Positions 24,394 to 36,850 of a DNA stretch of 64,000 bases are shown here, piece after piece. Within the stretch, counting starts at the first letter, position 1. Every line of letters begins with the position of its first letter. The DNA lies in assembly GCA_024220505.1 (NCBI GenBank), contig JAKZZE010000019.1:1-64000 (forward strand). Reading direction: 5' to 3'. A program made the translations under genes and the position numbers. The stretch is from Rhizopus arrhizus (lineage: Eukaryota; Mucoromycota; Mucoromycetes; Mucorales; Rhizopodaceae). The notes beneath the pieces were generated by a model. It ran no database searches, was not told the origin of the DNA, and saw only the letters and a program-made list of their open reading frames with translations.

Positions 24394-25657
24394 ATGTATA
24401 AAAATATGATGAATGAAGATAATAAAGATTATCAAAATCTATTGAAATATGAGATAAATAAATAGGTACATACAAAATGGGGTTTTTTAAACGAAAATTG
24501 GAATATTCTAGTAAATAAATATAACCATCGTACTGAATTACAAGAAGTTAAAAATAATAATATTAAAGTTGTTAAAGATGTTTTATTAAGTCAATTAGGA
24601 TATATACCTGCTTCCTATCTATTAAATTTTATCTATGGTGTTTCTGAATATCCTGGCCATACAAAGAAATAGATAAAGGATTATTAATTTTGTATCATAT
24701 GGTAAGTGGCACATCCGGTAGAGATATGCATAAGTTTATGACCTTTACAACGTAGTATTCACTTTATAAAACATTTTGGCATTCAAATTTTGAAAGGTTA
24801 AGTAAAAAAGTTGATACTTATTTAAGCAAAATGTTTTCTAATATAAGAATTAGAATATTATCTTCATTAGTAAATAACCCAGCATCTTTTAAAAATGTAA
24901 CATTATATATTGATGGACACGGTGGAAAAATAAAATATTATAATCCTGATACTAAAACAATGGATATGAAGTCTTATAAATTCGATCGTCCTGGATTAAG
25001 GACACAAATTAGTACAGATACTAATCAAATGATATTATATGTATCTAAAAGTGAAAAATGTGGTAAAGGTAGTGATGGCACAATGTTTTTGGATATGAAA
25101 TTATATAATAAAATTCATATAGAAGATTGTATTGCTATGGATGGAAGTTATAACTTATACATAAATAAATTTAAAGAATATAGTTTACATGCTGGAAAAG
25201 AATTTTCTGATAAAAAGTTTGTATATTCTATGAGAAAAGAAAATAATAAAAATTTATATGCTTCTGAATTACAGTATAATAAAAGATTTGGCAGTTTTAG
25301 ATCTGAAATTGAAGACCAAGTTTCAGGTTTAGCATATAAATTTAATAGATTCAATAATAATACATCTGCAATGCAAATTACAGACATAAATTATTATAAT
25401 CTACAACTCAAAGTAGCATGTTTATAAAAGAATATGAGAAAAGTTATAGATAAGTATAATATTGAAGTTCAACCACATCATAGATTATGGTATGCAGATG
25501 GATTTGGATTTCCTAGAATTTTAATAAAACGGTAATATTACAAAAAGAAGTTTTAAACTTAAATATAAATGAAGACGATATAGAAATGGAGGAAGTTCAA
25601 ATAAAACGTAAAAATTCCCAAACACTTGTGGTAGCTATTGAAAATACTATCAAATAA
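24394..25657 (+). pseudogene. DDE transposase (DDE_Tnp_4/Harbinger-like), right gene, unit A
   Basis: An N-terminal helical region (LLKYEINK ... WGFLNENWN ... SGRDMHKFMTFTT) precedes MFSNIRIRILSSLVNNP. The DDE core has YIDGHGGKIKYYNPD, DCIAMDGSYNLYI and FGSFRSEIEDQVSGLAYKF, and the tail ends with EMEEVQIKRK before the stop at 25657. Lesions are a TAG near 24464, a 1-nt loss near 24655, a TAG after TFTT near 24752 and a frame change near 25527. The last two are shared with unit B and so predate the duplication. It is a paralogue of the left gene (similar core and similar acidic/basic C-terminal tail), transcribed in the opposite direction. Confidence 0.72.
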
Positions 25658-25754
25658 ATGTAAAATTTGTAAACAATTTATAAAAGCTATAGCCTATCCT
25701 ATATATTTATAGAGGTTAAACACCTCTTTTTTGTTTTTAGTGTAATCGTCTATG

Positions 25755-26336
25755 TAAAATTATCTATATTTGCTTTTTTATTGTTAAACATACTTTTATG
25801 GTCATCTTCTTTTGCATTTTTACATTTACATTTTGTCAAAGGTCGCTCACAATTTGTGCAAAAGATTTCTAAGTAGAATTTACAAATATTGTCTCCTAGT
25901 TTTCCTTTGAAATTAGATGTACATCTTTTATTCGTATAATAAATTTTACATTTTTGTATTTCTTTTTTCTTATTATAATCTTTTGGTGTGAATTCTTTAA
26001 TTTTTGTAATATCTAAACTCTTAAATATATTGATTTTTCTTTCTATTTTTTCTATATTGTTATTATTTATTACTTCTTTCTCATCTTCTTTTTTATATAT
26101 TGATTCATTGTCTTTTTTGAACTTTCAATTATTTTATCGTGACTTTTTATTCAGATACTTTTATTATCTATATTTACATTATCAATTTTGTCATGAGTTT
26201 TACATAACCTATTTTTGTATAACTTACCATAACATTTACAACAATTATTTTCACCCTTTTTAAACTCATAATTACATACAAAACCTAAACATTTCTCTGC
26301 ATATTCAACAGGTATCATGATGTATTTTCTGACCAT
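25755..26336 (-). pseudogene. Cys-rich putative zinc-binding protein, unit A
   Basis: The start reads MVRKYIMIPVEYAEKCLGF, then CNYEFKKGENNCCKC ... LCKTH, a C-C-C-H arrangement likely to bind zinc. After stops and frame changes a second Cys cluster matches the better-preserved copy at 35264-35850. The gene is Lys/Asn-rich and very AT-rich. It converges on the right transposase gene with about 100 bp between 3' ends, in both units, so it may be a second gene of that transposon. Function unknown. Confidence 0.5.
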
Positions 26337-26339
26337 ATT

Positions 26340-26778
26340 ATCATATACTGACTATATCACTATCTGAAAATACATTGTTATTCACCTTAATATTTTCAAT
26401 AAAATGCTTTTATTCTATAAAAAATATCATTTTCATTTGATACACGAATAGTTCCCATTAGTAAGGCGCTACGAGCTGATGAATGACACCATCATCTCCG
26501 TGGTCAATTCCAAAACTTAGCAATACCCTCAAAGCTGTAACCTATTATAATCGACGCATTCTATAAACATTTTTGCCACTTTGATAATGCTATTGACTGC
26601 AAAAATCAATCAAAGCTTTCAACCAGACAGTCGACTGCACAAATACCAAACCGACTTCATATAAACATATTCATATATATTTCAAAAAAGTACTCAATTA
26701 CTGTCTGAAAATAATAGCTTCTGCCGACAGCCACAAAGACATGTAATAAGACCACAACCACGACTGCAGTGCAAACCT
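26340..26778. other. AT-rich spacer at the end of unit A
   Basis: No gene is seen. It corresponds to 35850-36264. The satellite begins again at 26779. Confidence 0.5.
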
Positions 26779-29590
26779 TAGAAATAATCAGAGATCCAAG
26801 CTTAACTTTAGTCATAGGCCAAATTTTAGCTATAAGCCTATCCATAGGCACAAAAATAGTGGGCTATGTGTAAAAATGGCTTTATCCCATTTATAGAGCA
26901 AATGGGGTGCACTTAGTGTTGGTTATTACTCCGCTTAACTTTAACTATAAGCCAAATTTTAGTCATAAGCCTAGCCATAGGCACAAAAATAGTGAGCTAT
27001 ATGCAAAAATCACTTTATCTCGTTTATATACGCAATGGGGTGCGCCTAGTGTTGGTTATCACTCCGAAAAATAACCGGACAACACTGGATTTTAGTTTTT
27101 CGCTATAGCCGTGACTCTAACTTTAGTTATCGTCATGAAAAGTGCCCTAACCACAACTCTGAAATTAAGCGGGCAACCACAGGATTTTAGGGTACAACCT
27201 TAGAAATAATCAGAGATCCAAGCTTAACTTTAGTCATAGGCCAAATTTTAGCTATACGCCTATCCATAGGCATAAACATAGTGGGCTATGTGTAAAAATC
27301 GCTTTGTGTGATTTATAGAGCAAATAGGGTGCACATAGTGTTGCTTATCACTCCGCTTAACATTAGCCATAAGCCAAATTTTAGTTATAGGCCTAGCCAT
27401 AGGCACGAAAATAGTGAGCTACCTGTAAAAATCGCTTTATCTCGTTTATATGCCCAATGGGGTGCGCCTAGTGATGGTTATCACTCCGAAAAGTAACCGG
27501 ACAACACTGGATTTTACTTTTACGCTATAGCCGTGACTCTAACTTTAGTTATCGTCGTGAAAAGTGCCCTAACCACAACTCTGAAATTAAGCGGGCAACC
27601 ACAGGATTTTAGGGTTTAACCTTAGAAATAATCAGAGATCCAAGCTTAACTTTAGTCATAGGCCAAATTTTAGCTATAAGCCTATCCATAGGCACAAAAA
27701 TAGTGGGCTATGTGTAAAAATGGCTTTATCCCATTTATAGAGCAAATGGGGTGCACTTAGTGTTGGTTATTACTCCGCTTAACTTTAACTATAAGCCAAA
27801 TTTTAGTCATAAGCCTAGCCATAGGCACAAAAATAGTGAGCTATATGCAAAAATCACTTTATCTCGTTTATATACGCAATGGGGTGCGCCTAGTGTTGGT
27901 TATCACTCCGAAAAATAACCGGACAACACTGGATTTTAGTTTTTCGCTATAGCCGTGACTCTAACTTTAGTTATCGTCATGAAAAGTGCCCTAACCACAA
28001 CTCTGAAATTAAGCGGGCAACCACAGGATTTTAGGGTACAACCTTAGAAATAATCAGAGATCCAAGCTTAACTTTAGTCATAGGCCAAATTTTAGCTATA
28101 CGCCTATCCATAGGCATAAACATAGTGGGCTATGTGTAAAAATCGCTTTGTGTGATTTATAGAGCAAATAGGGTGCACATAGTGTTGCTTATCACTCCGC
28201 TTAACATTAGCCATAAGCCAAATTTTAGTTATAGGCCTAGCCATAGGCACGAAAATAGTGAGCTACCTGTAAAAATCGCTTTATCTCGTTTATATGCCCA
28301 ATGGGGTGCGCCTAGTGATGGTTATCACTCCGAAAAGTAACCGGACAACACTGGATTTTACTTTTACGCTATAGCCGTGACTCTAACTTTAGTTATCGTC
28401 GTGAAAAGTGCCCTAACCACAACTCTGAAATTAAGCGGGCAACCACAGGATTTTAGGGTTTAACCATAGCGATAGAAATAATCAGAGATCCAAGCTTAAC
28501 TTTAGTCATAGGCCAAATTTTAGCTATTAGCCTATCCATAGGCGTAAACATAGTGATCTATGTGTGAAAATGGCTTTGTGTGACTTATAGAGCAAATGGG
28601 GTGTGTCTAGTGCTGGTTATCACTCCGCTTAACTTTAGTCAGAGGCCAAATCTTAGCTATAAGCCTATCCATAGGCATAAAAAGAGTGGGCTATGTGTTA
28701 AAATCACTTTATCCCATTTATAGAGCAAATGGGGTGCACCTAGTGTTCGTTATTACTCCGAAAAATAACCGGACAACACTGGATTTTACTTTTTCGCTAT
28801 AGCCGTGACTCTAACTTTAGTTATCGTCATGAAAAGTGCTCTAACCACAACTCTGAAATTAAGCGGGCAACCACAGGATTTTGGGGTTTAACCATAGTCA
28901 CAACCATAACCACAACCACAACCGTGTTTTTTTTCTTCTTTTTCTTCTTCCCAGCCATAACCACCAAAAAAAAAACGCTTTATCTCGTTTCTATGCCCAA
29001 TGGGGTGCGCCTAGTGTTGGTTATCACTCCGAAATGTAACCGGCCAGCACTGAATTTCATATTTTTGCTATAGCCGTGACTCTAACTTTAGTTATCGTCA
29101 TGAAAAGTGTTCCAACCACAACTCGGAAATTCAGTGGGCAACCACAGGATTTTGGGGTTTAACCATGCAAATAATCAGAGATCCAAGCTTAACTTTAGTT
29201 GTAGGCCAAATTTTAGCTATAAGCCTATCCATAGGCACAGACATAGTGGGCTATGTGTGAAAATCACTTTGTGTGATTTATAGAGCAAATGGGGTGCACT
29301 TAGTGTTGGTTATCACTCCGCTTAACTTTAGCCATAGGCCAAATTTTAGCTATAAGCCTAGGTATAGGCACCAAAATAGTGGGCTATGTGTAAAAATCAC
29401 TTTATACCATTTATAGAGCAAATGGGGTGCACCTAGTGTTCGTTATTACTCCGAAAAGTAACCGGCCAACACTGAATTTCATATTTTGGCCATAGCCGTG
29501 ACTCTAACTTTAGTTATCGTCATGAAAAGTGCTCCAACCACAACTCTGAAATTAAGCGGGCAACCACAGGATTTTGGGGTTTAACCACAA
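26779..29590. repeat. Satellite block 4, with an 844-bp tandem duplication
   Basis: Monomers run uninterrupted. The segment around 27308 recurs at 28152 (844 bp apart) essentially unchanged, giving two large tandem units before the block continues identically to 18470-19590. It ends at GGGGTTTAACCA. Identity to block 3 is near complete, although the DNA to the right is clearly diverged. Confidence 0.92.
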
Positions 29591-29945
29591 CCACAATGAC
29601 GTCGTAGTTTTGTGTGGCTTTTATCTCTTGGCTGCCATGGCCATAACCAAAACTTGGTGTGCTTTGTGTTTGTGTTGGTAACAAAAGCTCTTTGCGCTTC
29701 AACCACAATCGTGTTGTTTTTGTGTTAGCCTATCCATTACTTTAATCTATTGTTACATTCACGGTTACAATTACTCTGTGTGGTAGAGATTGCTGACTAC
29801 AATTAAAATCATTTTACTTTAAACTTAGCCTAAAGTAAACTTCAGTCTCAAAACGTACTCAAACTGATTCCCGATCTCTGTTATTATGTTCTCTTAAATA
29901 ATTGTAACCATCATACAACACTCCTTTTGGTTCTTCCATGTCTTT

Positions 29946-30407
29946 TTGGATCTTGTCCTCCTTTGGCTTCCCTCGGTTTCGGGTACCGAAATTAGTGTAT
30001 TCCAACACACTAACGAAATTATTCCCATCTTCTCTTGGCCTGGACTTTTTCTCGCCACTGTAACTGACTATCTTTGGGTACCGGCAGCCTTGTCTGCTTG
30101 GTGCACTTTTGGCTCACTTATCGCCGGTACCATTCCTGTCGGTGTCCGAAAGGCTTACAAGTCTCGATCGCGTCGGATTCATTTATTGACTTCCATCATC
30201 AAGTCTGAAAAATCCGAATACGAGTCCCTATTGGCTCGTTGTACCACTTCGTTTGCTTGGGCCACTTTCGGCCAACAAGTTATTGATCAATACTTGTCAC
30301 TGGATTCCACTCGAAGCGAAAGACATTGTCTAGTATGCTTTGCTCTCTTTTTGTTGAAACTTTATTGCCTTTTTTTGGTTTTCTTGGTTATCATTTTAAT
30401 TTTTTAA
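29946..30407 (+). CDS. Unidentified ORF, copy B (93-bp internal deletion)
   Basis: This is the counterpart of the ORF at 19981-20535 in the second 10-kb unit. The frame is kept although 93 bp (31 codons, containing KNQLKADFLAAASLS in copy A) are missing between AGTI and PVGVRKAYKSRSRR. The LLARCTTSFAWATFGQQ segment and the hydrophobic C-terminus are present. No ATG is found in frame near the 5' end. I cannot name the family, and the protein-coding status is doubtful. Confidence 0.33.
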   Translation: MDLVLLWLPSVSGTEISVFQHTNEIIPIFSWPGLFLATVTDYLWVPAALSAWCTFGSLIAGTIPVGVRKAYKSRSRRIHLLTSIIKSEKSEYESLLARCTTSFAWATFGQQVIDQYLSLDSTRSERHCLVCFALFLLKLYCLFLVFLVIILIF

Positions 30408-30862
30408 CACATCCACAACTATCACCGTAATTGCATTGCCATGCGTTAGGCGACGAACCACAACCTTGATTATGTTGTTGTGCGATTGGCCGCGGCCATA
30501 AGAACAACTGTTGTATTATGTCTTTTGGCCGTAATCACTATCACAGTCAAAATCTCGTTTCTTGTGCACCTTCGTGTGAAGATAATTTAATTCTTTCGCA
30601 TCTATCACTTCGAAACTCCTGTGGCCTTATTATCAGGCCACTATTCTCACGTAGGTCGTTAGCTTATAATCATTATGATTTACATTAAATGTTATAATGG
30701 AAAATAAGGTACTATACTTAATATCCCAAACTTACGCAAAATAAATTATTTTACATTTAAAAAATAGAAAAAGTGAATTTTATTACACCAATTAGAGATA
30801 TCCCTAAAATACATTATATGAATATCATTAGTAGTAATTCGTATCTCTGCGGAACAATGTAT

Positions 30863-31170
30863 TGTCGTATTTACCTCATTAAATACTTATTGTTCATATG
30901 AGATTACTCAGATCTTACATAATAAAACACATGTGCTGAATACATAAGATTATTTAGTACATATTCCCTAAAACTCTATACAATGCTTATATTGTTTAAG
31001 CTTAATGCAAAGATTGACCTTGAGCTCACTTCGTTCTCTAAATAGTTTGATTAAATGGGCTCTCCCTCTCGTCTTAAAATCTGATAAAGAGGTTACATAG
31101 AGACTCATTTACTAGTTTTCAAGTACTATTTTCCTTTCTATTTCTCACTTTATTATCTGCAAATATCTCA
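30863..31170 (+). repeat. Solo LTR with perfect 5-bp duplication, unit B
   Basis: The 308-bp segment begins TGTCGTATTTACC and ends AAATATCTCA. It is flanked on both sides by TGTAT (30858-30862 and 31171-31175). This is the same LTR family as 5074-5405, left after recombination between two LTRs of one insertion. Confidence 0.88.
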
Positions 31171-31584
31171 TGTATGATGGTCTATCTCCGGGGATGTTTT
31201 TTTTTGAAACGAAGTCGAATAAATCAATGGCAAAAAAACCCATAAAAAAATACTCTGGCCTGAATGACGAGTCTATCACCTTATGACAGTGGATTTATAA
31301 TTGCAATGAGGTTTACTGAGGAATAAGAAGCACATACATGAAAATATTAAAGAATAATCATATTCATCTAGTTATATCATGATTGTTGGATAAAAACAGC
31401 TTAGAATGTTGTCCAGTTATAGAAAGATATAACGTCGCATAGATGAATAAAATACAAAAAAATTTTCCTGAACCAACTTCAAAATATGTGAACGAATTAG
31501 TTTTTTTTTTTGTCTTTTAGTATTTGGTTATTTATAAAGTATTTTCAATGAAAAATGACATTTAATTTATAATTCTTTAATTCT

Positions 31585-32430
31585 TATGATTTTCTATTAT
31601 TATAACATGATGCTTATGTTTTTATTTTTTTTTGGTCAGTTCCTTCATAACTGTATCTTCTTCTTCAAAAACAATATCATCTTCTAAATCTTTAACGTTT
31701 ATGTGCAATAACTTATTTTGTAACTCATTCATATCATTTTAATTTTTATTCATCTTTATGGCATCATTAAATGCTATATGCAATTTACTTTCAGTGGGAA
31801 ATTCAAAATTATCACAATACCGTAACCTATGATGAGGTACTTCTTTAATTTTATAATCCTGCACTCATTGCCATATATTTTTTAGTAAGCATGATGTTTT
31901 ATTTTTGATACTCGGATGGCTGCTCTATTATTGTTAAAACTTTCAAACTTATTGTCTAGTATACTAAATTCATTTTCAATGGTAGATCTGAAACTATTAA
32001 AAGCTTTCTTATAATATAGTTCGTTTATTGTTAATTTACTATCTTTTTCTTTTCCTGCAGAATACAAAAAACGCATTTGCTTTAAATTGATTTATGAAAA
32101 GTGGATACGCATCATCCATAGCTAAACAATCACCAATATGTAGCTATTATGTAAATTCGTTCTTAAAAACATTAAGCCGTCATTAAATTCACCACATTTT
32201 TCTGGTTCAAAAATAAAGATAATCATTTTATTCATATCCACAACAATTTTTGTTCTTATACCCGGCTTCTACAATTTATATGAATGTAACTTTATTCTTT
32301 CTGTATCAGGATTTAATACTTAATTTTGAAATCATGCCCATCAATTATTAATGTTACATTTTTAAATCCTATGAGATTATACAACTTTGCAGCCAATAAT
32401 CTTGTTTTTATATTTGAAAACAAATTTAAT
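31585..32430 (-). pseudogene. DDE transposase, left gene, unit B
   Basis: This is the counterpart of 22085-22990. The readable parts are the core end (MRFLYSAGKEKDSKLTINE, then FRSTIENEFSILDNKFE) and the tail (FEEEDTVMKELTKK). Several indels separate the D motifs from the E motif, including a loss around 32085 that removes part of the second catalytic block. It is more decayed than the unit A copy. Confidence 0.6.
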
Positions 32431-33893
32431 ACATCAGTACTAACAATTCTATTAATTTTTTATAATTATTTATCTAAAATCTCATATATAAATCGTAAAA
32501 TGTAGCATAGCACATAAGTTGTGGCATTTAAATACTATTTGTTAATAATTCATATTTTAATTTCTATATTGAATTGCTCTATGCTTATATTATTGTCTTC
32601 AACTGTCATTTTTATTTTTACATATAAAATTCAATTTCTATGAACAAACTTATTTCTGTAATTTATAATGTATTGTCGTATTCAGACAAACTTTAAACAT
32701 GATTCATATTCAAATTATAAAAAATCAGAGTAGTGAATGCTCTTACAAAGATTTATTATAGTCTTTTCTTTATTATTCAGTCATAACTAATTCCACTCCT
32801 TCAACTCAATACAAGTTGTTTTAATATAGCTCCTGATGCAATGAGACATAGATGAAAAATAGATCTACTTAACAAATAATGTGAACAGTTTACTTGCATA
32901 ACCTGGAACAAATCGGTAGATTAAAATTTATTCATACTAAATCCACATCTATAATCAATTAAAGTATATTGAAAGGGACTTAATTGAGTCGTCATGAAAA
33001 GGATGCAACAAGTAGATACAATAATATTAAACAAGGACAGATCTTTCAAAGCTTCGTTAAATTTTTTAGTCTTTTATTTTTGCGGTCTGACATACAGGTC
33101 AATAGTATATAGTCTTCATATTCTCAACAAAATTTTTACAAATGAGTTTAAATAAGAATAGATCCTGATAATTATCACTGCCCTGAACAGCCAAGCTTCA
33201 CTTTCATCCTCACAGTTGACTATTAACATTAATTTATAAAATCTTTCTTGTACATGTCAAATCATATCGGTCATAACTGTCTTTTGTCATCTAATCTCCG
33301 GTCACGCTTAACTAATGTAAATAGCCTTGAAACATTTCTTTAATGAACAAATCGACATTAGAGCTAGTTTTCGTTCTCTCTGATTCTTCATTATCTTCTT
33401 CTTATATTTAAAGCGCGTTGTAGTTTCCAAATCTTGCCTTCAAAAGTAAAATGACAATCCTTTAACAATTAACAACAATAGCGTTTCCCAAAAAATGACC
33501 AACTGTAGCAGAACATACACACTTTAAAGCATAAGTACGCACCGTAGAATAATACTAATGGACCCACAAATTTCTTTTTCTTTTTATAACGTCGAGAGTT
33601 TCACAACATAAATTCAACAAAAACAAAAGGAAATTTAACGGTTGCTCCAAAAAACGTAGTAACCAGACAGGATGCTGATTATTGCAGACTGTTTACTAGT
33701 AATTTACAACAATAAAAATAAAAAACTATTATATTTTCTGAAAAACTTTTTGTTAAATATTGAATAATACTATAAAATTGTAAAACGACCTGTTGAATAT
33801 TTATTGCTATGTAATAGATACAAATAGTAATAAAACATATAAGCATTTATTTATATTATAATACATACTTATATTATATTATTATCAAAAATG
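32431..33893. other. AT-rich region between divergent transposase genes, unit B
   Basis: No open frame or repeat is seen. It is alignable to 22991-24393 with scattered substitutions and indels. Confidence 0.45.
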
Positions 33894-33903
33894 AATTTTA
33901 TAT

Positions 33904-35171
33904 GTGTATAAGAATATGATGGATGAAGATGACAAAGATTATCAAAATCTATTGAAATATGAGATAAATAAATCAGTACATATAAAATGGGGTTTTTTAA
34001 ACGAAAATTGGAATACTCTAGTAAATAAAAATAATCATCGTACTGAGTTACAAGAAATTAAAAATAATATCATTAAAGTTGTTAAAGATGTTGTATTAAA
34101 TCAATTAGGATATATACTTGCTTCCTATTTCTTAAATTTTATCTATGGTGTTTCTGAATATCCTGATCCATACAAAGAAATAGATAAAGGACTATTAATT
34201 TTGTATCATATGGTAAGTGGCAAATCCGGTAGAGATATGCATAAGTTTATGTCTTTTACAACGTAGTATTCACTTTATAAAAAAAAACCTTTGGCATTCA
34301 AATTTTAAAAGGTTAAGTAAAAACGTTGATACTGATTTAAGCAAAATGTTTTCTAATATAAGAATTAGAGTATTATCTTCATTAGTAAATAACCCAACAT
34401 CTTTTAAAAATGTAACATTATATATTGATGAACACGATGGAAAAATAAAATATTATAATCCTGTTACTAAAACAATGGATATGAAGTCTTATAAATTCGA
34501 TCGTCCTGGATTAAGGACACAAACTATTACAGATAGTAATCAAATGATATTATATGTATCTAAAAGTTAAAAATGTGGTAAAGGTAGTAGTGGCACAATG
34601 GTTTTGGATATAAAATTACATAATAAAATTCATATAGGAGATTGTATTGTTATGGATGGAGGTTATAGCTTATACATAAGTAAATTTAAAGAAGATAGTT
34701 TACATGCTGGAAAAGAATTTTCTGATAACAAGTTTGTATATCCTATAAGGAAAGAAAATAAGAAAAGTTTATATGCTTCTGACTTACAATATAATAAAAG
34801 ATTTGGCAGTTTAGATCTGAAATTGAAGACCAATTTCCAGGTTTAGCATATAAATTTAATAGATTCAATGATAATACATCTGCAATGCAAAGTACAGACA
34901 TAAAGTATTATAATCTACAACTCAAAGTAGCATGTTTATTAAAGAATATGTGGAAAATTATAGATAAGTATAATATTGAAGTTCAACCACATCATAGATT
35001 ATGGTATGCAGATGGATTTGGATTTCCTAAAACTTTAATAAAACGGTAATATTACAAAAAGAAGTTTTAAAATTAAATATAAATGAAGAAGATATAGAAG
35101 TGGAGGAAGTTCAAATAAAACGTAAAAAGTCCAAAATACCTGTGGTAATTATTGAAAATATTATCAAATAA
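33904..35171 (+). pseudogene. DDE transposase (DDE_Tnp_4/Harbinger-like), right gene, unit B
   Basis: The first 120 codons are open (MMDEDDKDYQNLLKYEINKS ... SGKSGRDMHKFMSFTT) and end at the same TAG as in unit A. The core reads MFSNIRIRVLSSLVNNP, YIDEHDGKIKYYNP, DCIVMDGGYSLYI and FGS, and is broken by a TAA near 34567 and a 1-nt loss near 34810. Here the IDGHD glycine is glutamate. The C-terminal tail ends at 35171. Compared with unit A, the early TAG is absent, so the two copies have partly independent lesions. Confidence 0.7.
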
Positions 35172-35263
35172 ATGTAAAATTTGTAAACAATTTATAAAAG
35201 CTACAGCCTATCTTATATATTTATAGAGGTAAAACACCTCTTTTTTGTTTTTAGTGTAATCGT

Positions 35264-35850
35264 CTATGTAAAATTATCTATATTTGCTTTTTTATTGTTA
35301 AACGTACTTTTATGATCATCTTCTTTTGCATTTTTATATTTACATTTTGTTAAAGGTCGCTCACAATTTATGCAAAAGTTTTCTAAATAAAATTTACAAA
35401 CCTTTTCTCCTAATTTTCCTTTTAAATTAGATGTACATCTTTTATTCTTATAATAAAATTTACATTTCTGTTTTTCTTTTTTCTTATTATAATCTTTTAG
35501 TATAAATTCTTTAATTTTTGTAATATCTAAACTCTTAAATATATTGATTTTTCTTTCTATTTTTTCTATATTGTTATTGTTTATTACTACTTTCTCATCT
35601 TCATTTTTATATATTGATTCATTGCCTTTTTTCAACCTTCAATTATTTTATCGTGACTTTTTATTAAGATACTTTTATTATCTATATTTTTATTATCAAT
35701 TTTGTAATGGGTTTTACATAAATTATCTTTGTATAACTTATCATAACATTTACAACCATTATTTTCACCCTTTTTAAACTCATAATTACATACAAAACCT
35801 AAAAATTTCTCTGCATATTCAATAGGTATCATGATGTCTTTTCTGACCAT
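35264..35850 (-). pseudogene. Cys-rich putative zinc-binding protein, unit B (one frameshift)
   Basis: Two open frames cover about 195 residues and are joined by one frame change near 35635. The first, from 35850, is MVRKDIMIPIEYAEKFLGF with CNYEFKKGENNGCKC ... LCKTH. The second, to 35264, has INIFKSLDITKIKEFILK and then a second Cys cluster, CKFYYKNKRC ... CKFYLENFCINC ... CK. The paired Cys modules suggest zinc-binding nucleic-acid interaction, but I do not recognise the family. It sits convergent to the right transposase, as in unit A. Confidence 0.5.
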
Positions 35851-36264
35851 ATTTCTTAGTAGTTATTTTATTACTATATGAAAATCCATTTTTTCACTTT
35901 AGTATTTTCAATAAAATGCTTTTATTCTATAAGAAATACCATTTTCATTTGATACAAGAACAGTTTCTATTAGTAAGGAGCTACGAGCTGACGAATGACG
36001 TCATCATCTCAGTGGTCAATACCAATACTTAGCAATACCCTCGAAGCTGTAACCTATTATATTCGACGCATTCTATAAACATTTTTGCCACTCTGATAAT
36101 GCTATTGACTGCAAAAATCAATCAAAGCATTCAACCAAACGGACAACTGCACAAATACAAAACGGACTTGATAGAAACCTATTCATACATATTTTCAAGA
36201 ATATACTCAATTATCATGTAAAAATAACAGATTTGGCGGAGAGCCACAAAGACAGCTAATAAAT
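35851..36264. other. AT-rich spacer at the end of unit B
   Basis: No gene is seen. It matches 26340-26778. Confidence 0.45.
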
Positions 36265-36717
36265 TCACAACCACAGGATTTTAGGGTACAACCATGCAGA
36301 TAATCAGAGATCCAAGCTTAACTTTAGTCATAGGCCAAATTTTAGCGATAAGCCTATCCATAGGCATAGACATAGTGGGCTATGTGTGAAAATCACTTTG
36401 TGTGATTTATAGAGCAAATGGGGTGCACTTAGTGTTGGTTATCACTCCGCTTAACTTTAGTCATAGGCCAAATTTTAGCTATAAGCCTAGCCATAGGCAC
36501 AAAAATAGTGAGCTATGTGTAAAAATCGCTTTATCTCGTTTCTATGCCCAATGGGGTGCGCCTAGTGTTGGTTATCACTCCGAAAAGTCACCGGCCAGCA
36601 CTGAATTTCATATTTTTGCTATAGCCGTGACTCTAACTTTAGTTATCGTCAAGAAAAGTGCCCTAACCACAACTCTGAAATTAAGCGGGCAACCACAGGA
36701 TTTTGGGGTTTAACCAC
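36265..36717. repeat. Satellite block 5
   Basis: About 450 bp of satellite monomers end at GGGGTTTAACCA, directly joined to coding sequence of a CACTA accessory gene (CAGCAGCCTCC...). The junction marks where the left part of CACTA copy 1 was lost. Confidence 0.9.
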
Positions 36718-36850
36718 AGCAGCCTCCTCGGCAGCAACCTTCTGAGGTCAAAGAGAATAGGGCCTTGACCAGTATAATTTGAATTTAAAAGCTAAATTAA
36801 CATGTGCAAAATAATAACTAAATTTTTGTTTTACCCTTTTTGAAATATAG

